Of a stretch of 24,231 nt of DNA, positions 14,975 through 22,738 are shown piece after piece. Origin of the DNA: an uncultured Prevotella sp. Its GTDB lineage: Bacteria; Bacteroidota; Bacteroidia; Bacteroidales; Bacteroidaceae. The position numbers and the translations under genes were made by a program. The notes below the pieces were generated by a model. That model had not been told where the DNA came from, ran no database searches, and saw only the letters and a program-made list of their open reading frames with translations. Position 1 is the first letter of the stretch; every line of letters begins with the position of its first letter. Location of the stretch: the NCBI GenBank assembly GCA_900543975.1, contig UQTI01000044.1, forward strand, positions 1 to 24,231. Reading direction: 5' to 3'.

Positions 14975-15574
14975 TTAAACGCCATCATCCTCATCTGCCG
15001 GTACATTGTCATCGGCCGATGTGTCGAGCTGCGTGTCTTCGTAAATGCTCATTGCACCCGTGCGTGAGAGCTTAACCACGATGGGCACGAAGCTGTCGCT
15101 CATGATGTCGGGTGAGCCAACGCTGGCAGCGAAATAGAGGTTGTTGTCTTTCACCTCGTTAAACACCACGCCAAGCAAAGCTCCGTTCCGGCCATAACTG
15201 TTGGATAGACATTTTGCAAAATCGGTTTTCACAAACGTGCGCTTAAAGAACAAAGAGCCATCAGCACGTTTTATCTCTACGGTTATGCGGTTGTCAAAAT
15301 ACTTGTTGCCTTGCTCGTCGGCCACTAAAGGCAACGACTCATCAGCCTTGCGCTCCATACTTATTATATAATGTGCGCCCAGCCAGTCGACCTCACGCTT
15401 CTGTGAGTAGTCACCAACCTTCTGTGTCGATTTCTTTTTCACAACGACAGGTTTGGGAGCGATAATGTCGCCCTCTGCCTTCTTCTTGTCATCCTTGCAA
15501 GAAGAAAACAATGTCAGACCTCCAACCATCATCATGGCAAGGCCCATTCTGTAATATGACTGTTTAAGATTCAT
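14975..15574 (-). CDS. DUF4738-like lipoprotein
   Basis: A 199-residue predicted lipoprotein. The signal peptide has Lys and Arg near its start, a hydrophobic MGLAMMMVGGLTLF core and a lipobox FSSC (Cys26 from the ATG). The residues after the cysteine, KDDKKK, resemble the charged export signal that sends Bacteroidetes lipoproteins to the cell surface. The rest is a beta-rich domain with AKCLSNSYGRNGALLGVVF and VGSPDIMSDSFVPIVVKLSRTG, which I associate with DUF4738. A GTG at 15577 adjoins the ATG at 15574; the promoter box ends only 6 bases before that ATG. The C-terminus is acidic. Function unknown. Confidence 0.75.
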   Translation of the reverse strand: MNLKQSYYRMGLAMMMVGGLTLFSSCKDDKKKAEGDIIAPKPVVVKKKSTQKVGDYSQKREVDWLGAHYIISMERKADESLPLVADEQGNKYFDNRITVEIKRADGSLFFKRTFVKTDFAKCLSNSYGRNGALLGVVFNEVKDNNLYFAASVGSPDIMSDSFVPIVVKLSRTGAMSIYEDTQLDTSADDNVPADEDDGV

Positions 15575-15579
15575 CACCG

Positions 15580-15587
15580 CAAAGTTA
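15580..15587 (-). promoter_or_regulatory. Promoter -7 box abutting the lipoprotein start
   Basis: TAACTTTG on the minus strand, with TTTG at 15609-15612 about 21 bases upstream as a -33 box. The usual start point, a few bases past the final G, would fall on or beside the ATG at 15574, so the message would be leaderless or nearly so. Confidence 0.6.
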
Positions 15588-15627
15588 ATAAAAATATCGT
15601 ATAAAACCCAAAAAAAGGAAATAATGT

Positions 15628-15658
15628 TTTGTTTTTCCGCTCAATAGGCGTACCTTTG
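15628..15658 (+). promoter_or_regulatory. Promoter (-33 TTTG, -7 TACCTTTG) for the DUF4230 operon
   Basis: TTTG at 15628-15631 and TACCTTTG at 15651-15658 are separated by 19 bases, the canonical Bacteroidetes arrangement. The predicted leader to the ATG at 15696 is about 30 nt. It is divergent from the lipoprotein promoter at 15580. Confidence 0.75.
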
Positions 15659-15695
15659 TAACTAAAGCGGACAAACAACATCTATTTTATCAGGA

Positions 15696-16373
15696 ATGCG
15701 ATATTTTTCATTTATTATAACAGTATTTTTAGCCCTTCTTCTTACAAACTGTAAAAAGAAGGATGTAGCCATCGACACACCGAAGGTGGACACCATACCC
15801 ATGCTCGTCACTCAGATACAGAAATGTTCGAGGCTCTACACCACCGAGTGTCACTTGCACAAGATCATTACCCACGACGACAAGGTGAGCCTACAGGGAC
15901 AGTTTATGAAGCACGACTATAACATAGACCTCCCTCTCGGCAAACGCAAGATTGCCATCCCCATGGATGCTGTTGTCAAGGCATACATCGATTTCTCTGC
16001 TTTCGACTCTACAAGCGTCACGCGTCATGGCGATCACATTGAGGTAGTGCTGCCAGACCCTAAGGTGCAGCTCACAAGCACAAGCATAAATCACGAAGAC
16101 ATAAAACAATATGTGGCGCTCACACGCAGCCGCTTCTCTGACGAGGAGCTGACAGCCTACGAGCGACAGGGACGTGAGGAGATCATAAAGTCGCTACCCG
16201 GCCTGAACCTCACGTCACAGGCCCGCGAGAACGCTGCCAACATCCTCATCCCCATGCTGGTACAGGCTGGATTTAAGGAGACCGACATAACGATAACATT
16301 CAGAAAAGGGTTTAACCCCAACAACATTTCATCATTAATGGAAACAAGCACAGACCATGGCAAAAGAAAATAA
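15696..16373 (+). CDS. DUF4230 family protein (first of a pair), exported
   Basis: A 225-residue protein with an N-terminal signal sequence ending in TNC at residue 19 followed by KKK. This is a lipobox-like site with an unusual Asn at -1, so a lipoprotein is likely but not certain; the basic residues after Cys argue against surface export. The body shows DUF4230 features: a QIQKCSRLYTTE opening, a beta region ending EVVLPDPKVQLTS, then a helical part with the Tyr-Glu-Arg stretch, RENAANILIPMLVQAGF and a final ITITFRK strand. Function unknown. It overlaps the second DUF4230 gene by 17 bases and has its own clear promoter. Confidence 0.85.
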   Translation: MRYFSFIITVFLALLLTNCKKKDVAIDTPKVDTIPMLVTQIQKCSRLYTTECHLHKIITHDDKVSLQGQFMKHDYNIDLPLGKRKIAIPMDAVVKAYIDFSAFDSTSVTRHGDHIEVVLPDPKVQLTSTSINHEDIKQYVALTRSRFSDEELTAYERQGREEIIKSLPGLNLTSQARENAANILIPMLVQAGFKETDITITFRKGFNPNNISSLMETSTDHGKRK

Positions 16374-16995
16374 AGGCATAAAAAGACTTATTGGCAACCT
16401 GCTAAGCCAAACCGTCATGTCGTGGACGCTCATAGCAGCAGCCGTGGCAGCAGCTGTGGCCGTGGTGCTGCTTCTCCACCATCTGAACAAAGGCAACAGC
16501 GTGGAGGTGGTAACAAACGACAAGATAGACATCACGCCCACACAGATAGAACAGATCCGCAGCATCGGACAATGGGAGTTTCTGTCCATCAGCGATGAGG
16601 AGCTTATTGACACGGTGCGTCACGGGTTCTTCTCCGACGATGAGCTGGTGCGCATCTATTATGGAACATTGCGTCTGGGTCTTGACCTCTCAGAAGCCCA
16701 ACCAGACTGGATTGTATCCTCTGGCGACTCTATAACCATGACGCTTCCACGCATCAAGCTCCTCGACAAACGCTTCATAGACGAAGGCCGCACACGCTCG
16801 TTCTTCGAGAGCGGAAAATGGAGCAACACAGACCGCGCCGCCTTGTATGAACGCGCCCGCCAGGCTATGATGAAGCGCTGCCTCACGCCAACCAACTATC
16901 GCACAGCGGAGCAGAACGCTAAAGCGCAGATGCAGAAGCTCTTGTTATCGATGGGGTTTGGAAAGACCACCATCTTGTTTGACAAGGAGAAATAA
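16357..16995 (+). CDS. DUF4230 family protein (second of a pair), membrane-anchored
   Basis: A 212-residue paralogue of the preceding product. It has one Ala/Val-rich membrane segment (about 22-45) instead of a lipobox, then the same plan: QIEQIRSIGQWEFLSI, ITMTLPRIKLLD, a helical region with YERARQAMMKR, and AEQNAKAQMQKLLLSMGF ending in TILFDKEK. The two genes overlap by 17 bases in different frames, so they are probably translated together and may form one complex at the cytoplasmic membrane (inference). Function unknown. Confidence 0.85.
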   Translation: MAKENKGIKRLIGNLLSQTVMSWTLIAAAVAAAVAVVLLLHHLNKGNSVEVVTNDKIDITPTQIEQIRSIGQWEFLSISDEELIDTVRHGFFSDDELVRIYYGTLRLGLDLSEAQPDWIVSSGDSITMTLPRIKLLDKRFIDEGRTRSFFESGKWSNTDRAALYERARQAMMKRCLTPTNYRTAEQNAKAQMQKLLLSMGFGKTTILFDKEK

Positions 16996-17046
16996 AAAGA
17001 ACACCTACTTAAGAAAAAAGACATCTCTTTCAAGAAAAACAAAACA

Positions 17047-17583
17047 ATGACGCTGTTACGCACACGTTTAACCTCTCGTCTGTCGCTACGCGATGTAAAA
17101 GAGATTTGCCTTCTCGCACAAGGAGAGAGCAACAACGCTGTCAAGGACGAGCTGTACCGTTTGAGTCTTGACGCCGACCATCGTGTGGCGGTGAACGCCC
17201 TATGGGTGTTCACACATTTCACGAAAGAAGAGAACTCATGGCTATACGCCAAGCACGATGAGCTTATAGACCGGGCAATGAATGAAACAGATGTCACTAA
17301 GCGGCGTCTGCTTATGACATTGCTCCTCTGCCAACCATTCGTGGAGGACGAGGTGCGCACATGCTTCATCGATTTCTGCCTCAGCAAGATCACGGCCTCA
17401 TCGCAACCTTACGCCATAAGGGCTTTAGCCATAAAACTCGCCTACGAACAAATGAGATATTGGCCTGAGCTTATTGACGAGTTGCTTGCCGTGCTCGACA
17501 TGTTACGACAAGAGCCGTTGTCGCCTGGATTGACATCAGCGGTAAGACAAGTGAGAGAAAAAATAAGAAAGCAAAAGCGGTAA
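17047..17583 (+). CDS. Hypothetical alpha-helical (HEAT-repeat-like) protein
   Basis: A 178-residue soluble, mostly helical protein. Pairs of amphipathic helices such as VKDELYRLSLDADHRVAVNA, KRRLLMTLLLCQPF and QPYAIRALAIKLAYEQMRYW recall HEAT or armadillo repeats, as in DNA alkylation repair-like scaffolds, although no catalytic residue set is recognisable. No signal peptide. It begins 51 bases after the second DUF4230 gene and is followed by a strong bidirectional terminator, so it is probably the last gene of that operon. A protein-binding role is inferred from the fold only. Confidence 0.7.
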   Translation: MTLLRTRLTSRLSLRDVKEICLLAQGESNNAVKDELYRLSLDADHRVAVNALWVFTHFTKEENSWLYAKHDELIDRAMNETDVTKRRLLMTLLLCQPFVEDEVRTCFIDFCLSKITASSQPYAIRALAIKLAYEQMRYWPELIDELLAVLDMLRQEPLSPGLTSAVRQVREKIRKQKR

Positions 17584-17623
17584 AAAGCGAAGCCCGCAAA
17601 ACGAGACAAAAAAAACGAAAGCG

Positions 17624-17684
17624 ATAAAAAAATGCGCTCAGCCTAACTGCTATTGAAGCAATTAAGCTGAGCGCATTCTGTTTT
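17624..17684. terminator. Bidirectional rho-independent terminator
   Basis: AATGCGCTCAGC (17631-17642) and GCTGAGCGCATT (17666-17677) form a perfect 12-bp stem, extended inside by TAA/TTA and TGCT/AGCA pairings. A run of As (17624-17632) precedes it and a TTTT tract (17681-17684) follows it, so it can stop transcription from both sides. It lies between the convergent HEAT-like and LuxR-type regulator genes. Confidence 0.9.
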
Positions 17685-17715
17685 ATAGAATCGTTAAATT
17701 GAATAAGAAAAACCG

Positions 17716-18357
17716 TTAGATGTAATATTCGGCACTGTCCACCAATCCTGCGCGAAGGGCATATTTCGTGGCCTCATGAGCGTTGTTCACGCCAAGCTTG
17801 CGGAAGATGTTCTTACGATGCGTGTTGATGGTATGGAAACTTGAGAAGCGTTTCTCAGCAATCTCCTTTGTTGTCATGCCTAACGCAATGCACTTTAGAA
17901 TCTCCGTCTCCGTCTTCGTGAGCTTCACCATGTCGTCTGAAGAAGAGGTGTTAGGCGTGAGCAACATCTCGGCCATGCGTTGACAGATGAAGCGTCGTCC
18001 GGAAGCGGCATACTGCAGAGCCTCACGGATCTCTTGCAACGGCGACTCTTTCATCACAATTCCAAACACGTTGCTTGCAACCACCATCTGGTGAGCAAAA
18101 TCAACACTTAAGTCCTCGCTGAAGAGCACCCAGTGAACAAGCGGAAACCGTTGGCTCACGATGAGCAGTTCGGCTTGGTCATTAAAGTCGAACAAGGTGT
18201 AGTCGAGCACCACCACGCTGGCCTCATCACAAGAGAGCACTTGCAGCAACTCACACTTATCCTCCACATACTTGCAACTGCATCCTTCCATCTGTCCGAT
18301 GACATACATCAGACCAGCGCGTGTTATCCCCTGTCTGTCTGCCAAGTAAAACTCCAT
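17716..18357 (-). CDS. LuxR/NarL-type response regulator
   Basis: A 213-residue two-component regulator. The receiver domain (1 to about 120) keeps one N-terminal acidic residue (Asp7), the phospho-acceptor Asp52 in VVVLDYTL, Ser80 and Lys103 in VMKES. The first acidic pair is reduced to a single Asp, so phosphorylation may be weak. The C-terminal LuxR helix-turn-helix (about 145-208) has LTKTETEILKCIALGMTTKEIAEK and TINTHRKNIFRKLGV. No histidine kinase is encoded nearby. An unusually good Shine-Dalgarno AGGAG lies about 9 bases before the ATG (18367-18371). It follows the DUF5686 gene by 74 bases on the same strand with no obvious terminator between, so it may be co-transcribed with it. Confidence 0.92.
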   Translation of the reverse strand: MEFYLADRQGITRAGLMYVIGQMEGCSCKYVEDKCELLQVLSCDEASVVVLDYTLFDFNDQAELLIVSQRFPLVHWVLFSEDLSVDFAHQMVVASNVFGIVMKESPLQEIREALQYAASGRRFICQRMAEMLLTPNTSSSDDMVKLTKTETEILKCIALGMTTKEIAEKRFSSFHTINTHRKNIFRKLGVNNAHEATKYALRAGLVDSAEYYI

Positions 18358-18431
18358 AATCGTTATCTCCTATCTCTCTCTTTACAGCTCTTGTGAGCCA
18401 CCATACCTACCATAAAAAAGGCAAGTCTGCG

Positions 18432-21005
18432 TTAGAAGCTCATCATAAAACTAAACCTCACACCGTTCTTATGAACGCCCGGCAGCTCGTTGTAAGTCAG
18501 TCGGCGCACATAGTCGACTCCGAAGAACTTAAAGATGTTGTGCACACCTGCCACCACCTCAAGGTAAGGCTTGTTTTTGTCCATGATGTAAGAGCCCTCT
18601 GGGAACTTATACAGCAATGGGTCGTTGGCATTCTTCTCAAGGAACGGGTTGTTCTTGTCGGTGAGCGTGCTCCACATGCCCTTCACAGCTATATACTCGC
18701 GCCACTTGAGATGCTTTATGAGCGGCAGACGGTTAAGCAGCTTACCGTTAAGGTCCCACGACACAGAAGCATAAGCGTAGCGGTCGCTGAGAAACTCCAT
18801 GTTCTTCATCATGCTGAACGTGTTTTCCAACTCAAAGTAGGTGAGGTTGGTAGGCGGCATGATGAGGAGCGGGAACGGCACCTTGTCCCATTGTGCTCCA
18901 CCTTTGAGGTGCGTGTCTATATATCCCCATGTGCCCATCCAGAAGCGTTTGTATATGCCCACATCGGTGAGGTTGAGCTTATACTGGCCTCCGATAAAGT
19001 TTTTCACACCCATGGTGTGGTTGACCGTAAACTCTGGCGCATCAAGGTTCACAGGCAGACGTTGCTGCTTTGTGTTGATGTATGTCTGGCCTGGGCAGAA
19101 GCGCAAGCCAACCTTAAACTCGGTGGTGCGCAAGCGGTCCACATACTCGGGCACAGCATTGCCTGCCTCATCAACCTTTGAACTGGTCATCTTCTCAAAG
19201 ACCAGATCACCCTTCGGACGGTTGCTCTCAGCCTTTATCGAGGCGTTGAACGACAAACCCCAGTCGGTCTCATACATGAACCCGAGCTTCTGGCGGTTAT
19301 AAGCATACATCTGCTTCACCTCCGTTGTGCGGAACGTCATGAAGACGTTGTCCTTATTGTGAATGAGATACTTGTCTGACGGCGACATCACATCGTTAGC
19401 GCTCTCAAACGTTATGTTACGCTGCGGAAACTCAAACGGCACGTTCTTCTTCTTGTTCAGACTGTAGGTTATCTCTGAACCATAATAATGGTGCTTCGAG
19501 TTTGTGCCGTAGGCGTAATAACCTGTCCAGAAGAGATGCGGATTGAGGTTTGCCGTTGTTCGGCCGCTCACACGGAAGCGGTAGTTGTCGACAAAGTTTT
19601 TCGAGATAAGAGTGTTTATCGGTCCGAAATCAAACTTACTCTTTGTGCGCGACGAGCCCGTCTCCACATAGTTCTCGAACAGAGCGCGTATGCCAAAGAG
19701 CAGCCACTTGAAGTTTTTCGACTGCTCCATGCGATGGATGAAGGCGTTCATCGACGACTCGCTCTTTGTAAGACCCACAGCACGATATTGGTTCCAGAAC
19801 GCCTCGTCACGAATCATAGCATCGGCCTCATGGCGCACCTTCGCCCGTCCCTTAAACAGCTTCTTTGGCAACTCGTCGAAAGCATAGTCGCTCAGTCGCG
19901 TCGTTCGCGTAACGAGAGCCTCATGAATCCATTTGTTTATGCGTATCTCTGCCGTCATGTCGTCAATGGTGAGAACCCACTCGCCGTCAGGCAGCTTCGT
20001 AAACTCCTGCACAATCTTCATGTCCTCCACAAAGTTGACATCGCTACGTTTTGGCAACGTCATCTCGCAACGCTTCACATGGAGCGTACTGTCGGCAAGG
20101 ACATAGAGCTCGCCACGGAAACCGAAGTCTTGCTGGTTGTTTGGAATAAACTCCAAATGGTAGCACAGGTCGCGATCCACATACACTGTGTCGGCGATAT
20201 AGAAACGGTAAAACGACACGGCTGTCTCGCCTATCGGGCTAACGAACTGATATTGGAGCAGACGGATATGATCGTCGTAGATGTTGACATCGGTGAAGAC
20301 TTCCTTGAGCATGGTGTTCAAAATCTCGCCTGTCTGCAACACGTTGTTCACGCCCTCAGAGCGCGTACCTTTAATAATGTCCTTCTCCTCCTTCGGACTC
20401 TTACGATAGATATGCTGCGTAACGGTCTCGTCCACCGACACAGGCAGGATAAGCTTGTTGTTGTACGGACTCACCTCAACCTGATCAATGACCCACTGCT
20501 TGTTCTTAAACTTGCCGCTGTCAAGGTCGGCAGGCTTTATGTCGTTGAGGGCCAGCGTTATCTTCTGATATTTGTTATACTGATAGTAGTCGTGATTGGA
20601 GAGGTCGGTCTGCTTCTTCGCAGCCACCACGCGCTTCATCAGTTCCACGGCGGGGTTGTCCTTACGCGAGTAGCGGCCACGCTTGCTCTTCACCACCACT
20701 TCACCAAGACTCTTTGAGTCGTCCTTCAACACCACCTTAAGATGCGAGGGCGTCTTGCTGTTAATGGTTATGGTCTGTGTCTTGAAGCCCACGGAGCTGA
20801 CAGAGAGCACCCATCCGTCGTGGCGGTCGATGCTGAACTTGCCTTCGATGTCGCTCACCACAGCAACATGGTGACCTTTATACATGGCGCTAGCCAGCGG
20901 GATGGCATAGCCGTCGGCATCTACCACCTCACCAGTAATCTTTTGCTGGGCACTCACAGCCACCACACACATGACAAAAAATATAATGCTAAAAAATCTC
21001 TTCAC
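18432..21005 (-). CDS. DUF5686 / carboxypeptidase-regulatory-like outer-membrane protein
   Basis: An 857-residue outer-membrane protein. A signal peptide (1-19, ending AVSAQ) is followed by a carboxypeptidase regulatory-like beta-sandwich (about 22-100; KITGEVVDADGYAIPLASAMYKG, DIEGKFSID), then the DUF5686 region with many amphipathic strands and a C-terminal strand ending in Phe (VRFSFMMSF), as expected for BamA-inserted barrels. The N-terminal domain is the same type as in SusC/TonB-dependent receptors, but no plug domain is visible. Such proteins are common and poorly characterised in Bacteroidetes. A TAACTTTG promoter box lies about 52 bases upstream. The LuxR-type regulator follows. Several long open frames on the opposite strand are judged to be shadows. 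Confidence 0.9.
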   Translation of the reverse strand: MKRFFSIIFFVMCVVAVSAQQKITGEVVDADGYAIPLASAMYKGHHVAVVSDIEGKFSIDRHDGWVLSVSSVGFKTQTITINSKTPSHLKVVLKDDSKSLGEVVVKSKRGRYSRKDNPAVELMKRVVAAKKQTDLSNHDYYQYNKYQKITLALNDIKPADLDSGKFKNKQWVIDQVEVSPYNNKLILPVSVDETVTQHIYRKSPKEEKDIIKGTRSEGVNNVLQTGEILNTMLKEVFTDVNIYDDHIRLLQYQFVSPIGETAVSFYRFYIADTVYVDRDLCYHLEFIPNNQQDFGFRGELYVLADSTLHVKRCEMTLPKRSDVNFVEDMKIVQEFTKLPDGEWVLTIDDMTAEIRINKWIHEALVTRTTRLSDYAFDELPKKLFKGRAKVRHEADAMIRDEAFWNQYRAVGLTKSESSMNAFIHRMEQSKNFKWLLFGIRALFENYVETGSSRTKSKFDFGPINTLISKNFVDNYRFRVSGRTTANLNPHLFWTGYYAYGTNSKHHYYGSEITYSLNKKKNVPFEFPQRNITFESANDVMSPSDKYLIHNKDNVFMTFRTTEVKQMYAYNRQKLGFMYETDWGLSFNASIKAESNRPKGDLVFEKMTSSKVDEAGNAVPEYVDRLRTTEFKVGLRFCPGQTYINTKQQRLPVNLDAPEFTVNHTMGVKNFIGGQYKLNLTDVGIYKRFWMGTWGYIDTHLKGGAQWDKVPFPLLIMPPTNLTYFELENTFSMMKNMEFLSDRYAYASVSWDLNGKLLNRLPLIKHLKWREYIAVKGMWSTLTDKNNPFLEKNANDPLLYKFPEGSYIMDKNKPYLEVVAGVHNIFKFFGVDYVRRLTYNELPGVHKNGVRFSFMMSF

Positions 21006-21056
21006 CTTTACAATCTTTTTATTATGTCATCAAACAGCCTTTACTGTTTCGCGCTG

Positions 21057-21064
21057 CAAAGTTA
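21057..21064 (-). promoter_or_regulatory. Promoter -7 box for the DUF5686 gene
   Basis: TAACTTTG on the minus strand, about 52 bases before the ATG at 21005. A -33 box is not convincing. It is divergent from the inositol-lipid cluster promoter. Confidence 0.5.
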
Positions 21065-21095
21065 TACATAATATTTATAAAAAAAGAGAAAACTT

Positions 21096-21127
21096 TTTGG
21101 ATATTAATGTTTTTTCCATTAATTTTG
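21096..21127 (+). promoter_or_regulatory. Promoter (-33 TTTG, -7 TAATTTTG) for the inositol-lipid cluster
   Basis: TTTG at 21096-21099 and TAATTTTG at 21120-21127 with 20 bases between them. Transcription should begin near 21132-21134, just before the ATG at 21137 and after the in-frame ATG at 21107, fixing the phosphatase start and predicting a very short leader. Confidence 0.75.
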
Positions 21128-21136
21128 CATCACGAT

Positions 21137-21622
21137 ATGAAAAGAGCTCCACTATTACCTATTATTATAGGCTCTGGGTTTGGTAGCGGTTTTTGGCCAT
21201 GGGGGCCAGGAACTGCCGGTGCTTTGTTGGCCACAGCTATATGGTCAGCCCTCTCTTTATATCTGTCTCCCGTCGCCTTGTTCGGCACAACCCTTGCTTT
21301 TGTAATAGTCTTCACAGCCCTCGGCACATGGGCCACGCAACGCCTCATGCCCTTTTGGGGCGATGACCCCAAACGTGTGGTCATGGACGAGATGGTGGGC
21401 GTGTGGATACCGCTCCTCGCCTGTCAGCCCATCGACGGAAGCGCGAGAGCGTGGGCGTTCTGCATAGCATCGTTTGTGCTCTTCAGGTTCTTCGACATCG
21501 TCAAGCCGTTAGGTATAAGACGTATCGACCGCATGAAGGGTGCCTTCTATGTCATGGCCGACGACATCGTGGCAGGAATATACAGTCTGATCATTATCGT
21601 CTTGGCACAATGGGCAATATAA
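21137..21622 (+). CDS. PgpA-family phosphatase, probable PI-phosphate phosphatase
   Basis: A 161-residue membrane phosphatase of the phosphatidylglycerophosphatase A family. Diagnostic features are GSGFWPWGPGTAGALLA at the N-terminus and DDPKRVVMDEMVG (76-88) with its acidic metal-binding residues, surrounded by four hydrophobic segments. PgpA normally dephosphorylates phosphatidylglycerol phosphate. Here the neighbours (a PIP-synthase-like phosphotransferase and an AUR1-like enzyme) suggest it converts phosphatidylinositol phosphate to phosphatidylinositol, as assigned to the equivalent gene of the Bacteroides thetaiotaomicron inositol-lipid locus (from memory). Both roles remain possible. 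The promoter at 21096-21127 rules out the longer frame from 21107. It overlaps the GtrA gene by 13 bases. Confidence 0.9.
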   Translation: MKRAPLLPIIIGSGFGSGFWPWGPGTAGALLATAIWSALSLYLSPVALFGTTLAFVIVFTALGTWATQRLMPFWGDDPKRVVMDEMVGVWIPLLACQPIDGSARAWAFCIASFVLFRFFDIVKPLGIRRIDRMKGAFYVMADDIVAGIYSLIIIVLAQWAI

Positions 21623-22020
21623 GACGCGGCATCGTGACCTTTGCCAAAGCACAGTGTTCAGCATCGGTGGCTACAGTAGCCGACTTTGCACTCACCATCG
21701 TGCTTGCAAAGTGCTGCCACATGTGGTATGCTGACGCCACGTTGCTCGGTGCTATATTTGGCGGCATCGTCAACTGCTCGATCAACTACCGCTGGGTGTT
21801 CCACGCCCTTGGCATGAAGAAGAAATATGTGGCGCTGCGTTATCTGCTTGTATGGATAGGCAGCATTGCTCTCAACACCTACGGCACCTATGCCCTTACA
21901 GAGGCTTCGGGCATGAACTTCGTGTTGTCAAAAGCCATCGTTGCCGTGGCTGTGGCTGTGATATGGAACTACCAGATGCAGCGTGTCTTCGTCTTTCACG
22001 CCAACAGACAGAAGGAGTAA
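21610..22020 (+). CDS. GtrA family membrane protein
   Basis: A 136-residue protein with four membrane segments and the GtrA pattern: VTFAKAQCSASVATVADFALTI in helix 1, a short loop, NCSINYRWVFH after helix 2, and a final NYQMQRVFVF close to the canonical NFxxxRxxVF ending. GtrA proteins are thought to flip or assist polyprenyl-phosphate sugars or other lipid-linked substrates across the cytoplasmic membrane, often with a GtrB glycosyltransferase. The ATG at 21610 lies inside the end of pgpA (13-base overlap), and the next gene starts 26 bases after the stop. Its place between the PI-phosphatase and PI-synthase-like genes suggests a function in inositol-lipid biogenesis, possibly translocation; this is inference. 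Confidence 0.88.
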   Translation: MGNIRRGIVTFAKAQCSASVATVADFALTIVLAKCCHMWYADATLLGAIFGGIVNCSINYRWVFHALGMKKKYVALRYLLVWIGSIALNTYGTYALTEASGMNFVLSKAIVAVAVAVIWNYQMQRVFVFHANRQKE

Positions 22021-22046
22021 TAGTTAAGCGACTCAAACTAAAGACA

Positions 22047-22727
22047 ATGAATTATAGAGATTTTTTACAAAAGGTTATCTATGTCATCATCAACCCTCTA
22101 ATCAAGGGCATGATAAAAGTGGGCATTACACCAAACATGGTCACCACCATAGGCTTCATCGGCAACATCGTTGCCGCTGCTTTCTTCATTGACGCAGCAT
22201 GGAAGCTCGGACTCGACGGCGCAGAGGCTCAGAGCCTCAACGCCTGCATGAATGAGATCGGATGGGGCGGATTTATCATCATTGCCGCCGGACTGTTCGA
22301 CATGATGGACGGACGACTGGCACGCATGAGCGGCAAGAGCAGCCTCTTCGGAGCGCTGTGGGACAGCACGCTCGACCGCTACAGCGAGTTGGTGAGCCTC
22401 TTCGGCATCTGCCTCGCCTTCATACGCATGGAGGACGGCGAGTGGTTCTGGATGGGCGTTGTAACGTTTGCTGCCATGATCGGCTCGGTGATGGTGAGCT
22501 ATGTTAGAGCACGCGCTGAAGGTCTGGACATCGACTGCAAGGTGGGCTTCATGCAACGCCCCGAGCGCGTGGTCGTTACAGCAGCTACAGCCATCATCAC
22601 AGGCATCACGGGCAATATATGGTGGCTCGCAGGAGGCATGCTTCTCATAGCTGTGTTGGCAAACATCACAGCGTTCTGGCGCATAGCCCACTGTTACAAG
22701 GTGATGAACAAAATGGAGAAAAAATAA
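22047..22727 (+). CDS. CDP-alcohol phosphatidyltransferase, probable PI-phosphate synthase
   Basis: A 226-residue membrane enzyme with the full CDP-alcohol phosphotransferase signature D-x2-DG-x2-AR-x8-G-x3-D-x3-D at residues 85-110 (Asp85, Asp88, Asp106, Asp110). The segment SYVRARAEGLD followed by MQRPER resembles the inositol-phosphate-binding region of phosphatidylinositol-phosphate synthases rather than PgsA or phosphatidylserine synthase. Predicted reaction: CDP-diacylglycerol plus inositol 1-phosphate gives PI-phosphate and CMP. Start at ATG 22047, early in the N-terminal helix; the open frame upstream overlaps GtrA and is not coding. The next gene starts 11 bases after the stop. Confidence 0.88.
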   Translation: MNYRDFLQKVIYVIINPLIKGMIKVGITPNMVTTIGFIGNIVAAAFFIDAAWKLGLDGAEAQSLNACMNEIGWGGFIIIAAGLFDMMDGRLARMSGKSSLFGALWDSTLDRYSELVSLFGICLAFIRMEDGEWFWMGVVTFAAMIGSVMVSYVRARAEGLDIDCKVGFMQRPERVVVTAATAIITGITGNIWWLAGGMLLIAVLANITAFWRIAHCYKVMNKMEKK

Positions 22728-22738
22728 ATAAAGGACGC

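Noticed and set aside
18393..19181. 262-codon open frame on the plus strand opposite the DUF5686 C-terminus
   Set aside because: Shadow of the minus-strand gene with no family resemblance.
19488..20717. 409-codon open frame on the plus strand opposite the DUF5686 gene
   Set aside because: It is antisense to a well-supported outer-membrane protein, is His/Leu/Val-rich without a domain pattern, and has no promoter of its own.
22619..22738. Longer start for the AUR1-like gene
   Set aside because: It would overlap the PI-phosphate synthase by over 100 bases and place unrelated residues before the first membrane helix; ATG 22739 has a fitting upstream purine tract.
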